A DNA stretch of 64,000 bases from Whalleya microplaca (GCA_022497155.1 MU385711.1:124001-188000), one strand, 5' to 3'; shown: positions 35,203 through 47,738, counted from the first letter of the stretch. The notes: generated by a model from the sequence alone, not told the origin. Numbers and translations are program-made.

Positions 35203-36165
35203 TCAACTCGCACTCCGCAACGAGTTATAATGTTCCCCCAGTCCATATCCATGACGGTAATACGCAAGCCATATCCTCTTCCTCTCCGTCCCATCTCCGG
35301 CCTGCAATCCCGCACTCGGCTCGATCGTCTCCGTCCGCCCGTCCTGCAGGACGCGGATCTCAACGCCGTACGCATTAGCCAGCGCCATCAACTCTAGCTG
35401 TCCGCCCCACTCGGCCGTGTCCCTGATTTTGGGCACGTACGTGTCCAGGGGTTCCTCCAGGAACGGCGCGAAGTCGTCCGCGTGCGCCTCCATGTAGTCC
35501 GTCGCCGCCTTCCGGACTACTCGGTACGGCGGCGTGGTGCCGCCCCGGCCCTCCGTCTCCGGGCCCAGGGGTATGTGGCGGGTCTGCAGCTGGTCCGCAA
35601 TGGCCGAGAACAGACAATGGCCGTCTGGCTGGATGTCCTTCTCGACGAGGCCGTTGGCCTTGAACTCCTTCAGCAGGTACGTCTTCTCTATCTTGCGGTG
35701 GTCCGTCATGTTCGCCGCTTCCGCCTCGGCGGCGGTCGCCGCGGCCTCTTGCTCCGCGGCTCTCCGCGCCATGCGGTCCTTTTGGCGGTTTCGCTTCTTG
35801 GGCTGTTGGGTTGAGGATTGAGTTTCCGGTTCCGCTTTTGAGGTTCCAGCGGACAGGGTCGTGTCCTGCAATTGCTGTGTTATCCCGTCCGCCGCGTGCG
35901 CATCCTGTGCGCCGTTGACGCCCCCGTCTCCTGAGTTCCCTTCTTCTGTCGAGGCAGGTGCATTTTGGGTCGCATCTACCTCCCCATTTAAGGCAGCGAT
36001 CTCCTGTTCCTGCCGCTCTTTCAGTTCGCGCTCAAGCTGAGTGCACTCGTCATTGACACCTTTCCGAGTCTTTTTTGTCGCGTTTTTCTTCTTGCTCGTG
36101 ATTCGCGCTTGTAGGTCGCGCTGTTCCTTGCGATGCCGGGACTGGGCTGTTTCTATCGACTCCAT
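35203..36165 (-). CDS. OTU2: OTU-family deubiquitinating cysteine protease (Otu2/OTUD6-like)
   Basis: An intronless frame of 320 residues. The N-terminal 160 residues are charged, probably coiled coil, with a basic patch (KKRNRQKDRMARR). The OTU fold follows: the catalytic segment DIQPDGHCLFSAIADQL contains the oxyanion and nucleophile DGHC with Cys184, EWGGQLELMALA is the conserved central helix, and GLGEHYNSL near the end carries the catalytic His312. By family, the protein cleaves ubiquitin chains and, for the Otu2/OTUD6 branch, acts on ribosome-associated ubiquitin. The coiled-coil plus C-terminal OTU layout is that of Otu2/OTUD6B. Length and all catalytic residues look intact. Confidence 0.88.
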   Translation of the reverse strand: MESIETAQSRHRKEQRDLQARITSKKKNATKKTRKGVNDECTQLERELKERQEQEIAALNGEVDATQNAPASTEEGNSGDGGVNGAQDAHAADGITQQLQDTTLSAGTSKAEPETQSSTQQPKKRNRQKDRMARRAAEQEAAATAAEAEAANMTDHRKIEKTYLLKEFKANGLVEKDIQPDGHCLFSAIADQLQTRHIPLGPETEGRGGTTPPYRVVRKAATDYMEAHADDFAPFLEEPLDTYVPKIRDTAEWGGQLELMALANAYGVEIRVLQDGRTETIEPSAGLQAGDGTERKRIWLAYYRHGYGLGEHYNSLRSAS

Positions 36166-36473
36166 GGCGGCCTAGCCTTGGCATACAGTCTTAGTCCCGG
36201 AAAGATCAATCACTCTACGTCCGAAGTCACAAGGAGAATCAGGTTAAATCCAGAGACTCGACTTATGTTAACAATATTGATGGATGTATGAAGTTATTCT
36301 TGAATTTTAGAAAGCTTAGGTGGGGTACCATTTAGTAGTGGGGCAATTCCACGGCGTATGAAATTGTGAAGGTTTCCACCAAGTCTAATGCCACATTGCA
36401 CAATTATTTTAGTGTTATACATAATTAGTCATCCATCAGACCCATAATAGGGGTAGGTATGTATCTTAGATAT
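36166..36473. other. Intergenic region, nothing seen
   Basis: This is the 5' flank of the OTU gene and the 3' flank of the small ORF. AT-rich, no motifs noted. Confidence 0.5.
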
Positions 36474-36977
36474 CTACCTAGGTAGTTGGCCGGACCTCTT
36501 GACCATGAGCACTTCAAAATGACCTTTCAGGTAGAGTCTATTAATTATACCTGACGGTGAGAGAACATCTAGAATGGTCGTCTCGGAAAACCAGAGGGAA
36601 GCAGTCGCCGTCTCCGTCTTCCACTTCAACACTGAAATCACATATGCACGTTCGGCTTCGTGAATAACCTCGCGGAGCGGCGGGTATCCTACGCGTACCA
36701 TTCCCACCCCCCGAATCGAAGGGGATTCCCCGTTCAGGCCAGCATTCCTGAAGACAGGAACGTTGGCCAGTTCGAGCCTATCATCGACGGTAAAGTGTAT
36801 CTGAACCCCGCTGATTGTATTGAGGCTTAGTACAGGTCCTTTGATGGGCATGTGGATATTGAACGGAAGAAGACGTCTCCATATCGCAAGCAACGTTCTG
36901 AAATCCCCCACACACGGCTGAATGAGTATTATCGACATGGGAAGGACATGTTTGTCTTGATCACCGTCCATTAGCAT
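36474..36977 (-). CDS. Hypothetical 167-residue protein
   Basis: A single frame starting with ATG (a second ATG two codons later) and ending in TAG. Composition is balanced, with no signal peptide, membrane segment or motif that I recognise; it has mixed hydrophobic stretches such as PVLSLNTISGVQIHFTVDD. No introns are needed. It could be a lineage-specific gene, a remnant of a longer one, or chance. It lies tandem with the OTU gene on the same strand. Confidence 0.4.
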   Translation of the reverse strand: MLMDGDQDKHVLPMSIILIQPCVGDFRTLLAIWRRLLPFNIHMPIKGPVLSLNTISGVQIHFTVDDRLELANVPVFRNAGLNGESPSIRGVGMVRVGYPPLREVIHEAERAYVISVLKWKTETATASLWFSETTILDVLSPSGIINRLYLKGHFEVLMVKRSGQLPR

Positions 36978-38167
36978 GTTTCGTGGTGCTCTTGCTTGGC
37001 TAAGTATTCCTCCACAATGTATATTGGTGCGCTATTGCTATAATCAATAGGGAAGATAGCTGATACGAGCTATTTCTGTCATTAGTCGAAGGAAAATGCC
37101 CATATTCAACTGCGCGAGCACAATTATTGAGGGGTATTGGTCGGAATAGTAGTAGTACGAGTTTGAACAGTTGCGATTAGCCACAAGAAGATGCCCAGCA
37201 AAAGCGTTGCTATGTATGAGCCATTCTTCAGTTTTGCGTATGATGCACGATACTATATCGGAGGTCTTATAGTTGCGAAGGATAGGGATGCCATAAATAG
37301 AGTGGTTAAGTAGCCACCAGCGGAGTCCTCTTGTTGCATTTCTACCAAGTTGCAGCTATCTGGAAATATCGAAGGTGCGGCGGCCCTGAGACCGCCACGG
37401 TTCAGAAGGTGTTTCTCTGCTTGTTCCATGTGTGAAGTTGAGTATATCGGGAAGCTCTACGCGTTATGATATTGTTAGACCCAATCTCTAGGGCAGTGTG
37501 GGTAGTGGCAGGTTAATAATTGAGGTCCTCTAGCGATAGAGATCAATAAATGCATGGTCTTCTTTCCTATCTCATTAATTCATTTGAAGCCTATAGAGGA
37601 AGACAAGGAAAGTCAAAGTTGGTGGTTTTGAGTTTGATTGGAGATGTTGTCTTTATATGTAGGTGATATTACAGAGTCGAAGCTCTCGGGTAGCGCATTA
37701 GGTAAAAACATTAATTCGTCGAACACTAAAGTCAGCTGGCCACGTGAGCGATGCCATCTAGGATACAGCTAGGTTTGGGGCTACTAGGTCCCGTCCTTGG
37801 CGAAAGTTTAAATACACTAGACCAAAGAAGCGATACGTCAGCCCGCGGACGAATAGCCAGACCTTCACTTTCACAATTGGATCACGTATCGTAGAATCCG
37901 AAAACACGTAGAAGTCATAAGAAAACGCAATCGTATCTCTGTCTGTTCGGCCTCTTTGTGTGACTACTATCGAGGCTTCAGGTATCTACGGGACGCGCGA
38001 AGGCAACACTAACTACACCATGATCAGCCCTCGACGGACGAGCCGTCAGTAACGCCAGCCTGCTTCACCACTGCCACATTGCGCCAATAATCCCATGCTT
38101 CCATGATCCCATCAGCCTGCCTGTGCCCAGTCGTCGTGGCATCCCGTGTCGTTCCCCCGCCAGCCCG
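36978..38167. other. Intergenic region, no gene seen
   Basis: About 1.2 kb between two minus-strand genes. There is no long frame, no repeat structure and no RNA-gene signature that I can see. Confidence 0.55.
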
Positions 38168-39115
38168 TCACATCTGGTAGAAGTCCACCACGAGCTTGAC
38201 CTCCACCTGCATGTGATGGTCCTCGAACAGCTTCGTGAGTCGCTTGTAATCCTCCTCGCCCCAATTCTTGCCCATCACCCACTTAGACTTTTCCTTCAGC
38301 TCCGCCACGGGCATGAAACCGATGTGCTCAGGCGTAGCATGGCGGTACTGGGTCTCGGCCAGCTTCCGGTCTGCTTTTGGCGGCAAGTTTTTCGGGTCCA
38401 GGCCGCTGGGGACGTTGTCGACGACGACGAAGAGCTCGCGGAGCTCCTTCATGCGGACGAGCACGTGCCTGTTGGTCCAATCCTTGTTCTCGTCGAGCAC
38501 CCTGAGGAAGAACGGCGTCATCGCCAGCCGGCGCACGCGGAAGATCCAGTGCGGAGTCGGCGAGTTCCTCGAGGCCAGGAGGTCGAAGAGGTTGTCGAAG
38601 CCGAGCGTGCGGAACCAGAACCTGAAACCAAAGTCCCTCGACCGGTCCCAGGAGTCGAGGGGCGTCTTGGTCCGCGGCAGGCGGCCAGGGAAGTAGAAGA
38701 TGTCGCGCTTGAGGTTACCCCAGAAGCAGGCCGGGGTGTCCACGCCCGGAATGGTCGAGGTCGCGATTATCGGGATGTCGGTGCGGTAGAGGTACTCGAG
38801 CCAGCCGTGGCGGAGCGGCAGGGCCGCGGGGTGATACGTGCCCCATCCGGTTCCGAGGGTGAGCTTCTCGCTGTGGAGGTCTCTGGCGTCCTCGACGTCT
38901 GCCTTTACGAATTGGTCGATGAACTCGCGGCGCTCCTCGTCCAGGGCAGCGTAGACTCGGAAGCTGGTGGTAGGCTTCGCGGTACAGGTGCCGAAGATAT
39001 CCAAGACGTGTCGCACGATCGCCTGGTCCTCACAGTAGAACTTCCAGACGATAGACTGGACCTCGGCGGGAAACCGGGGGTAGGGATGAAACTGAGGGTT
39101 GGGGTCTGACGCCAT
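38168..39115 (-). CDS. 2EXR-like domain protein, unknown function
   Basis: An intronless frame of 315 residues. The N-terminus FHPYPRFPAEVQSIVWKFY resembles the 2EXR motif (F..F..LP.E.R..IW), found in large fungal-specific families. The remainder is a soluble mixed alpha/beta protein rich in Trp, Phe and Arg, with no catalytic signature seen. The codon use is GC-rich compared with the AT-rich DNA upstream, and an opposite-strand frame of similar length is a shadow of this bias. The function of 2EXR proteins is unknown. Confidence 0.7.
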   Translation of the reverse strand: MASDPNPQFHPYPRFPAEVQSIVWKFYCEDQAIVRHVLDIFGTCTAKPTTSFRVYAALDEERREFIDQFVKADVEDARDLHSEKLTLGTGWGTYHPAALPLRHGWLEYLYRTDIPIIATSTIPGVDTPACFWGNLKRDIFYFPGRLPRTKTPLDSWDRSRDFGFRFWFRTLGFDNLFDLLASRNSPTPHWIFRVRRLAMTPFFLRVLDENKDWTNRHVLVRMKELRELFVVVDNVPSGLDPKNLPPKADRKLAETQYRHATPEHIGFMPVAELKEKSKWVMGKNWGEEDYKRLTKLFEDHHMQVEVKLVVDFYQM

Positions 39116-39435
39116 TGTCTGCTACGGATGTCGCTTGCGACGATGAAACGAGGAAAGGAAGAAGAAAGGGAGGATGAGTGATGATAGAGGTCAACTCTGG
39201 TGGCAGGTTGGTTGGCTTCTGCTGCTCTCGAGGCGAGGACAGTAGAATTTGTTTTGGGGAGAGAATGCAGAGTTGGTGCGCTCTGTGGTCCGGTTTATGT
39301 GCAAAATTCTGCAGGTGGTGAATTCACCGGGACTTAATACCTATTGGCTGCCTTAAGCTCAAGCTGGCTCCCGCTCCTGCTTGCTGGGACATGGGACAAT
39401 ATGACTGGATCGTCAGTCTGTTTGGCGTTGTTTGG

Positions 39436-39510
39436 CGGCTCGACCTCGTGGGCCTCGTGGCTCGACCTGGAGGCTCGGACTGTGGTGGCTCGGACTGGTG
39501 GCTCGACTAC
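39436..39510. repeat. Imperfect GGCTCGAC-type tandem repeat
   Basis: GGCTCGACCT, GGCTCGGACT and related units recur about six times in 75 bp. It is GC-rich compared with its surroundings. Confidence 0.7.
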
Positions 39511-40330
39511 CTTTGGCTAAGCAGTGCCTTGTACCTTGTCACATATTAGGCTTCAGATCGATACCCATATTAAGAAAGAATAAGACTGCAATATTCATTG
39601 TATGTAGTCCCATTCTGATAGATATATAGCCACCTTGTCAGAAACAGCCTCTTCACTAGCTGAGCACACGTTGTTCGTCTGAGCCATGATGGCCATTGTC
39701 ACACACTCTTGAACAGTCGTCGACCGTTAACTGTTGTGATTGCCTAGGATGAAACAGCAATACCTGCCTCAATGATAACTTCCTTTGCATTGTGACAACT
39801 GGTCCTTCCAATACAGCCAGCTCAGGGGTCAGTATAAGGGAGGTTGAGCTTTTTATATCACATGGTGTACCTGCCTAGAAAACTCAATACTTACCAGCTT
39901 ATTGCCCTCATATACACGTGGAATTCAGGAATACAGACACATACATACTAATTATGTCCATGCATAGAAAGTAGGTTGCCATTCAGAGCATGTGGTGATG
40001 CTCTAGGGTCTTATATAGAATACGACACTCTGGTCTACGTGACTAACTTCATAGCACTTCTAGGAACTGGGAGGCAGTACAGATTAGAGATAGCTACCAT
40101 CAAGTAGGGATAGTACGTGAAGTGCTGGAAGTACGTAGTGTACGGAGATCTTGGTGAAGTTGTACGTATCAAGTATGATTCCGTTTACTGATGACTAATG
40201 AACGCAATACTATTAAGTACGGGCCTAGCCCGGACTATCACTACGCATCAGCAATACGTAGTAATGTATAGACGAAGCCGGCAAGTTAAATAGGCCTGGG
40301 GTGCTTGGAGGGAACAGATATCCTTACTCC

Positions 40331-40407
40331 AGGGGCACAGAAACAAGGGCACAGAAACAGGGGCACAGAAACAGGGGCACAGAAACAGGGGCACAGAAAC
40401 AGGGGCG
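40331..40407. repeat. 15-bp minisatellite, about five units
   Basis: The unit AGGGGCACAGAAACA repeats in tandem with one 14-bp variant. It encodes short shadow frames in all phases but is not a gene. Confidence 0.92.
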
Positions 40408-40660
40408 TAGAAAGGAGGGAGACAAAACATACGAAACCACGGAATAGCGGGTGGCAATACAGCACAAACACAGCACAGCACATTTGCAATCTTTCTAAAA
40501 GCGACGTACGTGATTATCCGGTTTTGGCACATTAGGAGTACTTATATTATAAGGAGAAATCAACAACGCCAAAAGCAATGCCACGCAGTTTGAAAGGCCA
40601 CCACATTTCGTAGCCGTCAGCCGCAACTTTTTTCTGAGTCTTTCCTCTCTTCCCTGTCTT

Positions 40661-40685
40661 GCAGCAGCAGCAGCAGCAGCAGCAG
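40661..40685. repeat. GCA trinucleotide run
   Basis: Eight GCA units, about 175 bases beyond the stop of chitin synthase, probably in its 3' untranslated or flanking DNA. Confidence 0.9.
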
Positions 40686-40859
40686 ACCAAAAGCCCATCG
40701 TCTTCTCTCTCTCTCTCCTTCTCCACCATCTATCCAGTATACGAACAACAACAGCAACAACGTGTGACGCCAGGTCCCGCAGATGAGCCCAAATTTGTAT
40801 ACATGTCAGGGGGTATAAATCGCATTAGACCAATTCCACGTGCCGGAGCGGCTGCTCCT

Positions 40860-43745
40860 TTACCGTCTAGCAAAGCAGCACATGATACCAGTTCGGCCCA
40901 AGAACCAGCAGCAGCCGATGAAACGGACGAATGAGAGGATGGCGGTGGCAATAAGCAGGAACTTGAAAAATTGGGCAGTTCTGTCCGATGTGGTTCCCTG
41001 TAGACAATTAGCATATTCCTAGTCAACTCATGTTCCAAGTATGGTGAACTTACGCCAATGCCGAACGTAGCCAGACTGTCACTTGTGACACCGACGATGA
41101 GAGCGCAGTTGGAAAAGAGCCAAGAAATAACCAGTGAAGTTCTGAAAGACTTGTAGGAATCTTCAAGATCCTTTTCTTCATCATCCGGTTCGGGCTTGTA
41201 GGGAGCCAGAGCACGCTTGACCGTCTGCTCGAACTGGCTGTCGATATCCTCCTGGGGCTTGTCAATTTCTTCTATGGCAGCGTCTCCCTTCTCGTCCTTG
41301 ATGACCTGTGCAGTGGGCAGAGCTTCAGCCTTGTCTGAACCCTTGGTACCCCATGAGACATCGTGCCAGTTGTTGAAAGCGTAAACCATCAGAATGTTGA
41401 TGTATGTGGACATGAGAACCATGTAGGCCGGGAAGGAGTGGAACATGTGCCATGGATCCAGGTACATGAACGAGGCGATGTAATACAGACCAAACGTTGC
41501 AAGCAGAGCTAAGAAGATGATGGCGACCTCAGATTGGCCAACGAACATCTCCTTGAGAGCATCGCCAACAGGTTGGTCTAACGAGTCGGCTTTACTCAAG
41601 GCAGAGACGACTAGATAACCTGAAAGTACGAGGATGTAGAGCTGAATAAGACCGAACACGCCGAAAGAAGTGATATACGACCACTTGGAACCCTTGGGAC
41701 GATTACCAAGAGCCAAGACGAACTGCAGGATGATGAAGGCGATGTATGCGTACTGAAGGATGATGTTGATGATCGGACTAGCAGTGTCACCAAAGGGCCA
41801 ACCATGTCGTTCTGACGAGTTAGGTCCTCCAGCTGTGGGGGTCCCGACGAGATCCATGATAACTGTTGTTGTCAGATAGTACGAGGCTAAACTGAACCAG
41901 GTGAACAAGACGTTGGCAAGATTGTAGACCAGCTGGACATGGAAGAAGAACATTCGGAGAATATTGTGGCCACTCTTGTACATCCGGCCGAAGTGCATCA
42001 ACGAGTATAGCGAGGCCGCGAAAGAACCGTTCAGCCATCGTCGTCGCTGGCTGATAAATTCAGGTGCTCCTTCCGGCACATCAGTCTCACCCTTGGCAGC
42101 CTTGATGTACGACAGATGCCACTTGGAGCCAGCCTTGGCAACTAGTTCGAAACACAAGATACGATCCTCGGCCAAGAACATGTTCTTCTTGAAAATGTTC
42201 ATGCCTTCAATACCCTTCTTGCCGAGAATCTTGGAGAGGGTGTGGTCACCGTGGAAGTACTGGTCTAGAGGTCGTCCCATGATGGCCCGGAACCGGTAGG
42301 CGGAGAAAGCACCAGGCAACACAGAGACATATCCGAAAGAACTCTCCAGGGGCTTATCCAGAATGTTGGAGATCTTGTACTCGAAGTTCTGGACGGCGAC
42401 CAGTGGGTTCAGGAGTTTCTTGCCGCCCTGACCCAGCATAGCATGGATCTCACCACAAGCTCCACCGAGATCCTTGTCGTTGTAGAAACCCTCCCAGAGC
42501 GCCAGAAGCGATTTCGCGCCCGGTTTGGTACCAGCATCGAGGAGAATGCACACTTCGGGATTCAGGATCCGGCCGAAGGCATTGAAGAGCCAACGGTGGG
42601 AGTTGATCTTCTTGGTGTTCTTCTGCTTCAAACAGAAAATCATCTGAACCGGAGGCAGAGTCTGGGGGCTGTCATCCATGGGTCTGATGAGCTGCTGGTT
42701 CGGCGTCACGGACAATTGAGTCGTGTACTCGAAGATGTGGGCAACTGTCTCCTTGCCGTTAACGTCCTTCTTGACAACACCATCCTGGAAAACACCAATG
42801 GTGGCCAGGACATCCAAGGTCTCCTTGTCTGCCTTGTCAATACCATCGAAAACAAAGCACACGACAATCTTTTGCCAGGCGGGACCACCCTTATTCCAGA
42901 AAGTGGATTTCTTCAGGTTGACAATGTCACGAATGTTCTGCATCACACCGTGCAACGTTCGGGCGAAAAGCACCTTGTCCTCGTTGTAGTATGTAATGGC
43001 AATTAGAAGCTCCGTGTGTCTGTTGTACATCCTGGGCCGGAGATCGTAGCCGTTCTTCAGGGTGAAATCGTTAGGATCGCAGGTGGCAGCTGTGTATCGC
43101 ATGTTCAGAAACTCGCCGGTGCCACTCTCGGCATCCCGGTACTTGGCCTGGACGGCATTCTTGATGGCACTGGGCACTGGGTAATCGACACTGAGGACGG
43201 AACCCTGCACCAGCTTGACCTTCCTGGTAGCGTAACGCTTTAGGCCACCGGGGGCACCACCTGGTTGCTGTCGGCGAAGCCAACTCTCGTCGCTGTCCAC
43301 GGTCGAGGCCGGCCTGCCATATCCGAACCCGGTGTCGTCGAGCTGCTGTCCTCCATAACCGCCCATGTACTCATTGCCATATTGCGGTGCCGGAGACTGA
43401 GTAACAGGCGGAGCGGTGGTCGCGTATGATTCGGTCAGACTGTAGGCGGAGACCGGACGCGCAGGCGGCGTGGTTGCACCACCTAACCGGTCCTGGTCAT
43501 ATTGGCTCGTATTGTGTCCTAGAAGGTGACGCTGGGATTCATCCTCATCTTGGTCAACCGGGGGCAGATGATACTGAAGAAGGGGAAGGTTCGTTAGCTA
43601 GCTGTGTGACTTTGTGACTTTGCACGAACTTAAAATGCATCCATCGGCGTGGTTAAGGTTTGGGGCTTACCGAGCTGCCAGCAGGCATGTCTTGAAGCCT
43701 GTGGCCGCTATCGTACTCATTACCATGACCGCCGTTGTACGCCAT
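40860..43745 (-). CDS. chs1: Class III chitin synthase, three exons
   Basis: Minus-strand exons are 43745-43671, 43573-41054 and 40997-40860, giving 910 residues, the usual class III length. The first exon encodes [20 protein letters not shown] and joins in phase 0 to [12 protein letters not shown]; the last encodes [20 protein letters not shown] and ends CCFARR. Without the last intron the frame gains an unrelated tail. Catalytic features are DAGTKPG near residue 370, the AEDRILCFE region near 493 and QRRRWLNGS near 534, followed by about seven membrane segments. By family, it polymerises UDP-GlcNAc into chitin at the plasma membrane of hyphal tips; class III enzymes (N. crassa chs-1, A. nidulans chsB) are specific to filamentous fungi and needed for normal hyphal growth. 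Gene names differ between species. Confidence 0.95.
40998..41053 (-). other. Intron 2 of chitin synthase
   Basis: A 56-bp phase-0 intron with donor GTAAGT, branch-like TTGACTAG and acceptor TCTACAG. Confidence 0.85.
43574..43670 (-). other. Intron 1 of chitin synthase
   Basis: A 97-bp phase-0 intron with donor GTAAGC, an internal GCTAAC and a pyrimidine-rich acceptor ending TTCAG. It separates the 25-codon first exon from the main exon. Confidence 0.85.
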
Positions 43746-44090
43746 GACGACGGTCGGCTCGATGAGGCAACGAGGCGATGAGGCGATAAGGCGCTGGTCG
43801 GGGGGGTTAAATCTCAAGAAAAGGAGGCTGGCAGCTTTTTACTACTGCAGCTCTCAGCTCTTGGGAGTCGGAAGCTGAGCTCTTCCAATGTAAAGTCGGT
43901 CGCGCGACAGGAAGTAAGGTAGGTAGGTTCAGATCCAGGGGCAGGCTAGATAGAATCAAGGTTTCACCCCCACGGTACGACAAAGGCAGAGGCAAAGGAC
44001 CCTTAGTCCCTTAGAAAGCTTAAAGGCGAGATGGGAACTGTTTGCAGGCAGCTGCTTGGCTACAAACTAGTGAGTGGGATATAGGTGTAT

Positions 44091-44108
44091 GAATGAATGA
44101 ATGAATGA
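44091..44108. repeat. GAAT tetranucleotide repeat
   Basis: Four perfect GAAT units, about 350 bp upstream of the chitin synthase start. Confidence 0.9.
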
Positions 44109-44343
44109 AAGAATTGTCATATGATGAATCACCCAATGCACGAAGACATATGGAAAGACTTCTTGCGATGGGTGAACCGAATCAATGGTGTCGAAAGATG
44201 AATGATGGGAGGGGGGAAAGGGTGAGAGAGAGGGCTGAAAGTCGAAACGGCCGTTCGTATTTTTTTTCAGGCTGGACGGATCGGCGTCGGGAAGAACCCC
44301 TATGGTTTTATGAGAAGAGGTCACTTATTAGGTACTTAGGCAA

Positions 44344-44359
44344 GCAGCAGCAGCAGCAG
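44344..44359. repeat. CAG trinucleotide run
   Basis: Five CAG units followed by CAGT in noncoding DNA upstream of chitin synthase. Confidence 0.85.
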
Positions 44360-45841
44360 TAAAAAAGGAGACCTGAGCAGTGAGAGGTGCCATAGGCTGG
44401 CAATGCTGCTGCCGTGCTAGCACAGGCTTGTAGCAATTGTGGCTTAGCATCCCATCTTGTTCCATCCTAACTACGGATGTACTTTGTGCATGTACTCGCA
44501 GTATGTACTACCTGCGCAGCTGCGAGGGGCTGGCTACGTTACCGCCGCGCAGTGCAATTACATGCTAAAATAGAGTGCTGTCAGTATAAACTTCAAGTAC
44601 CTAACTGTTGACAACCTGGAAGGTCTGGCAACCTGCATGGACAAGTGCTTATGACCGGGCTGCGCTCTGGTTGGCTACATCGCATCTAGACATCCTGTTT
44701 CTAGCAGGCTACATGACCTGAGGTTTCGAATGGCTAGGCCTAAAAATCACCACCTACGTCACAAGCGACGAATGAGTCTCGTGATAAACAAATTGCGGTT
44801 TGTGATCCAGTACTGAATTGAAGAAATGCCTTATGAAGATCATGAAAGAATATGAGCGAAGAATAGGAAGTGTTAAATACAACCTAGAGATCACCAACCT
44901 ACCTACCTACACGTAGGGGCTTATGGGAGGTTAGTATATTGTTCTACTGCAGCTAACTGCATAATAGATCCAGCTTCAGCCACAGGAGCGGAGGCGCAAC
45001 TTTAGTGTAAGGGCCTCCCACAGCACTCAACGCTGTCTCCGTAAGCCGTCAGCACACGGAGGATTAAACGATCAGCCATCTGATAGGAGGAGATATGGAA
45101 AACCGCAATATACACCATTCACCCATCACCACGACATACATTGCTTAATCCCAATATCTACATACACTACGATTACCTAACCAACACAGTTAACTAACAA
45201 AATAACAAAAAAAACCTCAATGCTATTGCTATGTAAAACCACGGGAAATTCCCCAGAGCTCGACATGATACGACAGCCTTCCGCTTTACCGAATAGAAAT
45301 TTGCGAATTCCTACGGGATATAAATATGAGATGGGAAATATAGCACAGCACATGCCTCACATGCTAACGCATTCAGGGGCAGGGGTTCGCCCACTGTTTG
45401 CTTGTTGGCCCCCCCCTCAGCTGTTGCTATTAGTCTGAAACCCGCACACTCCAGTTTTATTTCTCCCAGGACCCCTACTTAGCAGTAATTGCTGCTGCTA
45501 CAAAACACGTCGGCACCTATGTATTGTGCTTATGCCTGCTCTCACCAAGATCTACATACATACATACTATCGGGAGAATGGCTGAATACGTGAATTTTCG
45601 AAACCTCTTTTTTCGACGGCGATGTGTTGAAGATTTGTATACACATCAACGGATTTTTGTATTTTTGCTCGTGTTCGAGGCATCGTGCCTCTGCAACGTC
45701 GTACGCATGTAGGTATGTACGTATGCACATGGACTGACCAGGGACCAGAATTTCAAGGATTAAAAATAGCACCAACCGACCTGCCTAGCGGCAGTATTCT
45801 GGTACTCTCTCATATGGAGTGCGGAATAGGGGAACGTCTGT

Positions 45842-45861
45842 GGGGGGGAGGGGGGGGGGGG
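45842..45861. repeat. G-rich homopolymer tract
   Basis: Nearly all G, interrupted once by A. It could form a G-quadruplex on the plus strand, but only the sequence is seen. Confidence 0.88.
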
Positions 45862-47738
45862 CAGCAAATCGACAAGTGGATACTTGCACCAAATTTTGAG
45901 GCTGTGCAAACCTGCTCTAGGTTATTACCCCTTTCAGCAGTTTAGCCCTCTTTCACCGCATATAATATGGGAAGTCAGCAGTATGCAGAATACACATCGT
46001 TGCCTTACCTGAGGTTGCTTCCATTGCCTGCTTGCCTGCCCAGAAGCCCGTGGTTAGGCTTGTCGTCTCACATCAGCAGGAAAAATAACTTCTCGGCCTC
46101 CCCTCAGCCGCACAAGATGCTGCGCGACTGCCGTGCTTGCCAGAGATAGATAGCAAGCAGCAAGTTCTTCGCAATTGTTGACGGTAGAGTTGTTGTTCTA
46201 TCCCCATATTATATCGGCATCCGACACCGTCCTGCAGTGCTGCCTTGGTTGACGGCGTTGCCAGCTCACTCTGAAACCATTATCAGGAGAAACTGAAATC
46301 AACTGAAACAGAACCCGACGCTGACGATGTGTATCCTACCTACGCCACCAAGCGAGATGCCGGACATATTGTATAATATGTAGAATTGATCGAGCAATTC
46401 ACTACTAACACTCGTTGAAGTATTCCGAGTCTACCATTCGCTTTCATCATATCAACCCAAAAGAGAGTCTAGGCGCCAATTGGTAGATCAACAACTTGCA
46501 CTGACTGTTGGCAACGATATTGACTACTATTCCGGGTTATTTCCTGCGTTAGTCGGTAGTCGGCATGACGGTCAGGTTTTCTGATAGGCTCTGTGGTTGA
46601 TAAATAACTAGCATTCCAGTCTTCACTTCCGACAAGCAGACGCATGGCACAGGTGCATACCTCAACAGGTTCGGTGCTTTACTTACTGCACTCATTGACT
46701 ACTCATTTAGGTGCAGCTATCTCTACTCAGTCGTCAAGCTGTCACGTCTTTAAGACGCGTTCTCAGCTAAGTTCAAGGACTGATGTTCGGCGAGAAATTA
46801 TCACAAACTCAAATTGGTAACCACTCATCAGCTCAATAACAGTCTATAAGCATATCGCCCTCAGTAGAGAAGACTCCGCAGCACTTATCACGGTTAAGAG
46901 AATAGGAATTCCTATAATATTCAATCCGTTATTTTTCATCGATGGGGATCTCTATTAAGGTGACCCCGTAGTCTAAAATCAATTAGCGGTGATCTTCCGT
47001 GAAATGGTGCCCGTGAACTTTCCCAACTAATGTATTCGACTCTCGAGTCAAACTTCCCACGATGATCGTATTTTACTTACTCAATAAGCGTCGAGGAGCA
47101 GATACCCCATACCGTCCTAAGCTCTCATGCTTATCTAGAGATAAATGAAAGCCAATCAGCTACCAGACTTTGTTAGATAGCAGAGGCAATCAGAATAAGG
47201 CAAACCCAGTTGGAAGGGTCGGCAGATACTACTACATGTATGCAGTGTCACAAGGGAGAGAATGCAGTAGCAGTTATTTAGCCCGAAGTTTGCTTCCTCG
47301 CATGTTCCCCTCGTCGACGGGTGGCATTTACTATATAGTAGAGGCAATAAGTATCACTTGGTCTGCCTCGGGCATGGCGCTGATTGGTGCCGGCCATATG
47401 AAATGACTACCGGTCCAAGACATTGGCAACGTGAGCAATCGACAACCACCCCCACAAACTCATTCGCTATATTATACTATGCTATGCATATACCTACCGT
47501 AGTCGAAAGAAGATACTGTTCTTAGTCGACCGAGTCTTCAATAGGTAGGATCACGCAAGTATCACGTGCAGATTGTACATATGTACTTGCAGGCCTAAGG
47601 TTGTAGCGAATCGTAAGAGCTTTGAGCTTGTCTTGGTAAAGAGACAAAGCGGGCCAGCCAGGCCAGTCAATCTCGATGGTCTTGCGCCCCCCCCTGTCAT
47701 TGTCTGTCTAAGGTTCAATCAAACAATGTCAAAGCCCA

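Larger units (their letters stand above)
39116..40859. other. Intergenic region with two local repeats
   Basis: The region holds the 5' flank of the 2EXR-like gene, an imperfect GGCTCGAC/GGCTCGGACT repeat at about 39436-39510, a minisatellite at 40331-40407 and a CAG run at 40661-40685. The last 200 bases are the 3' flank of chitin synthase. No gene seen. Confidence 0.6.

Noticed and set aside
38123..39109. A 328-codon plus-strand frame opposite the 2EXR-like gene
   Set aside because: It is the GC-biased complement of a real gene. The minus-strand protein has a recognisable N-terminal motif, while this one is low-complexity Glu/Val/Arg.
42443..43006. A 187-codon plus-strand frame inside chitin synthase
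   Set aside because: It is the antisense of a highly conserved catalytic region.
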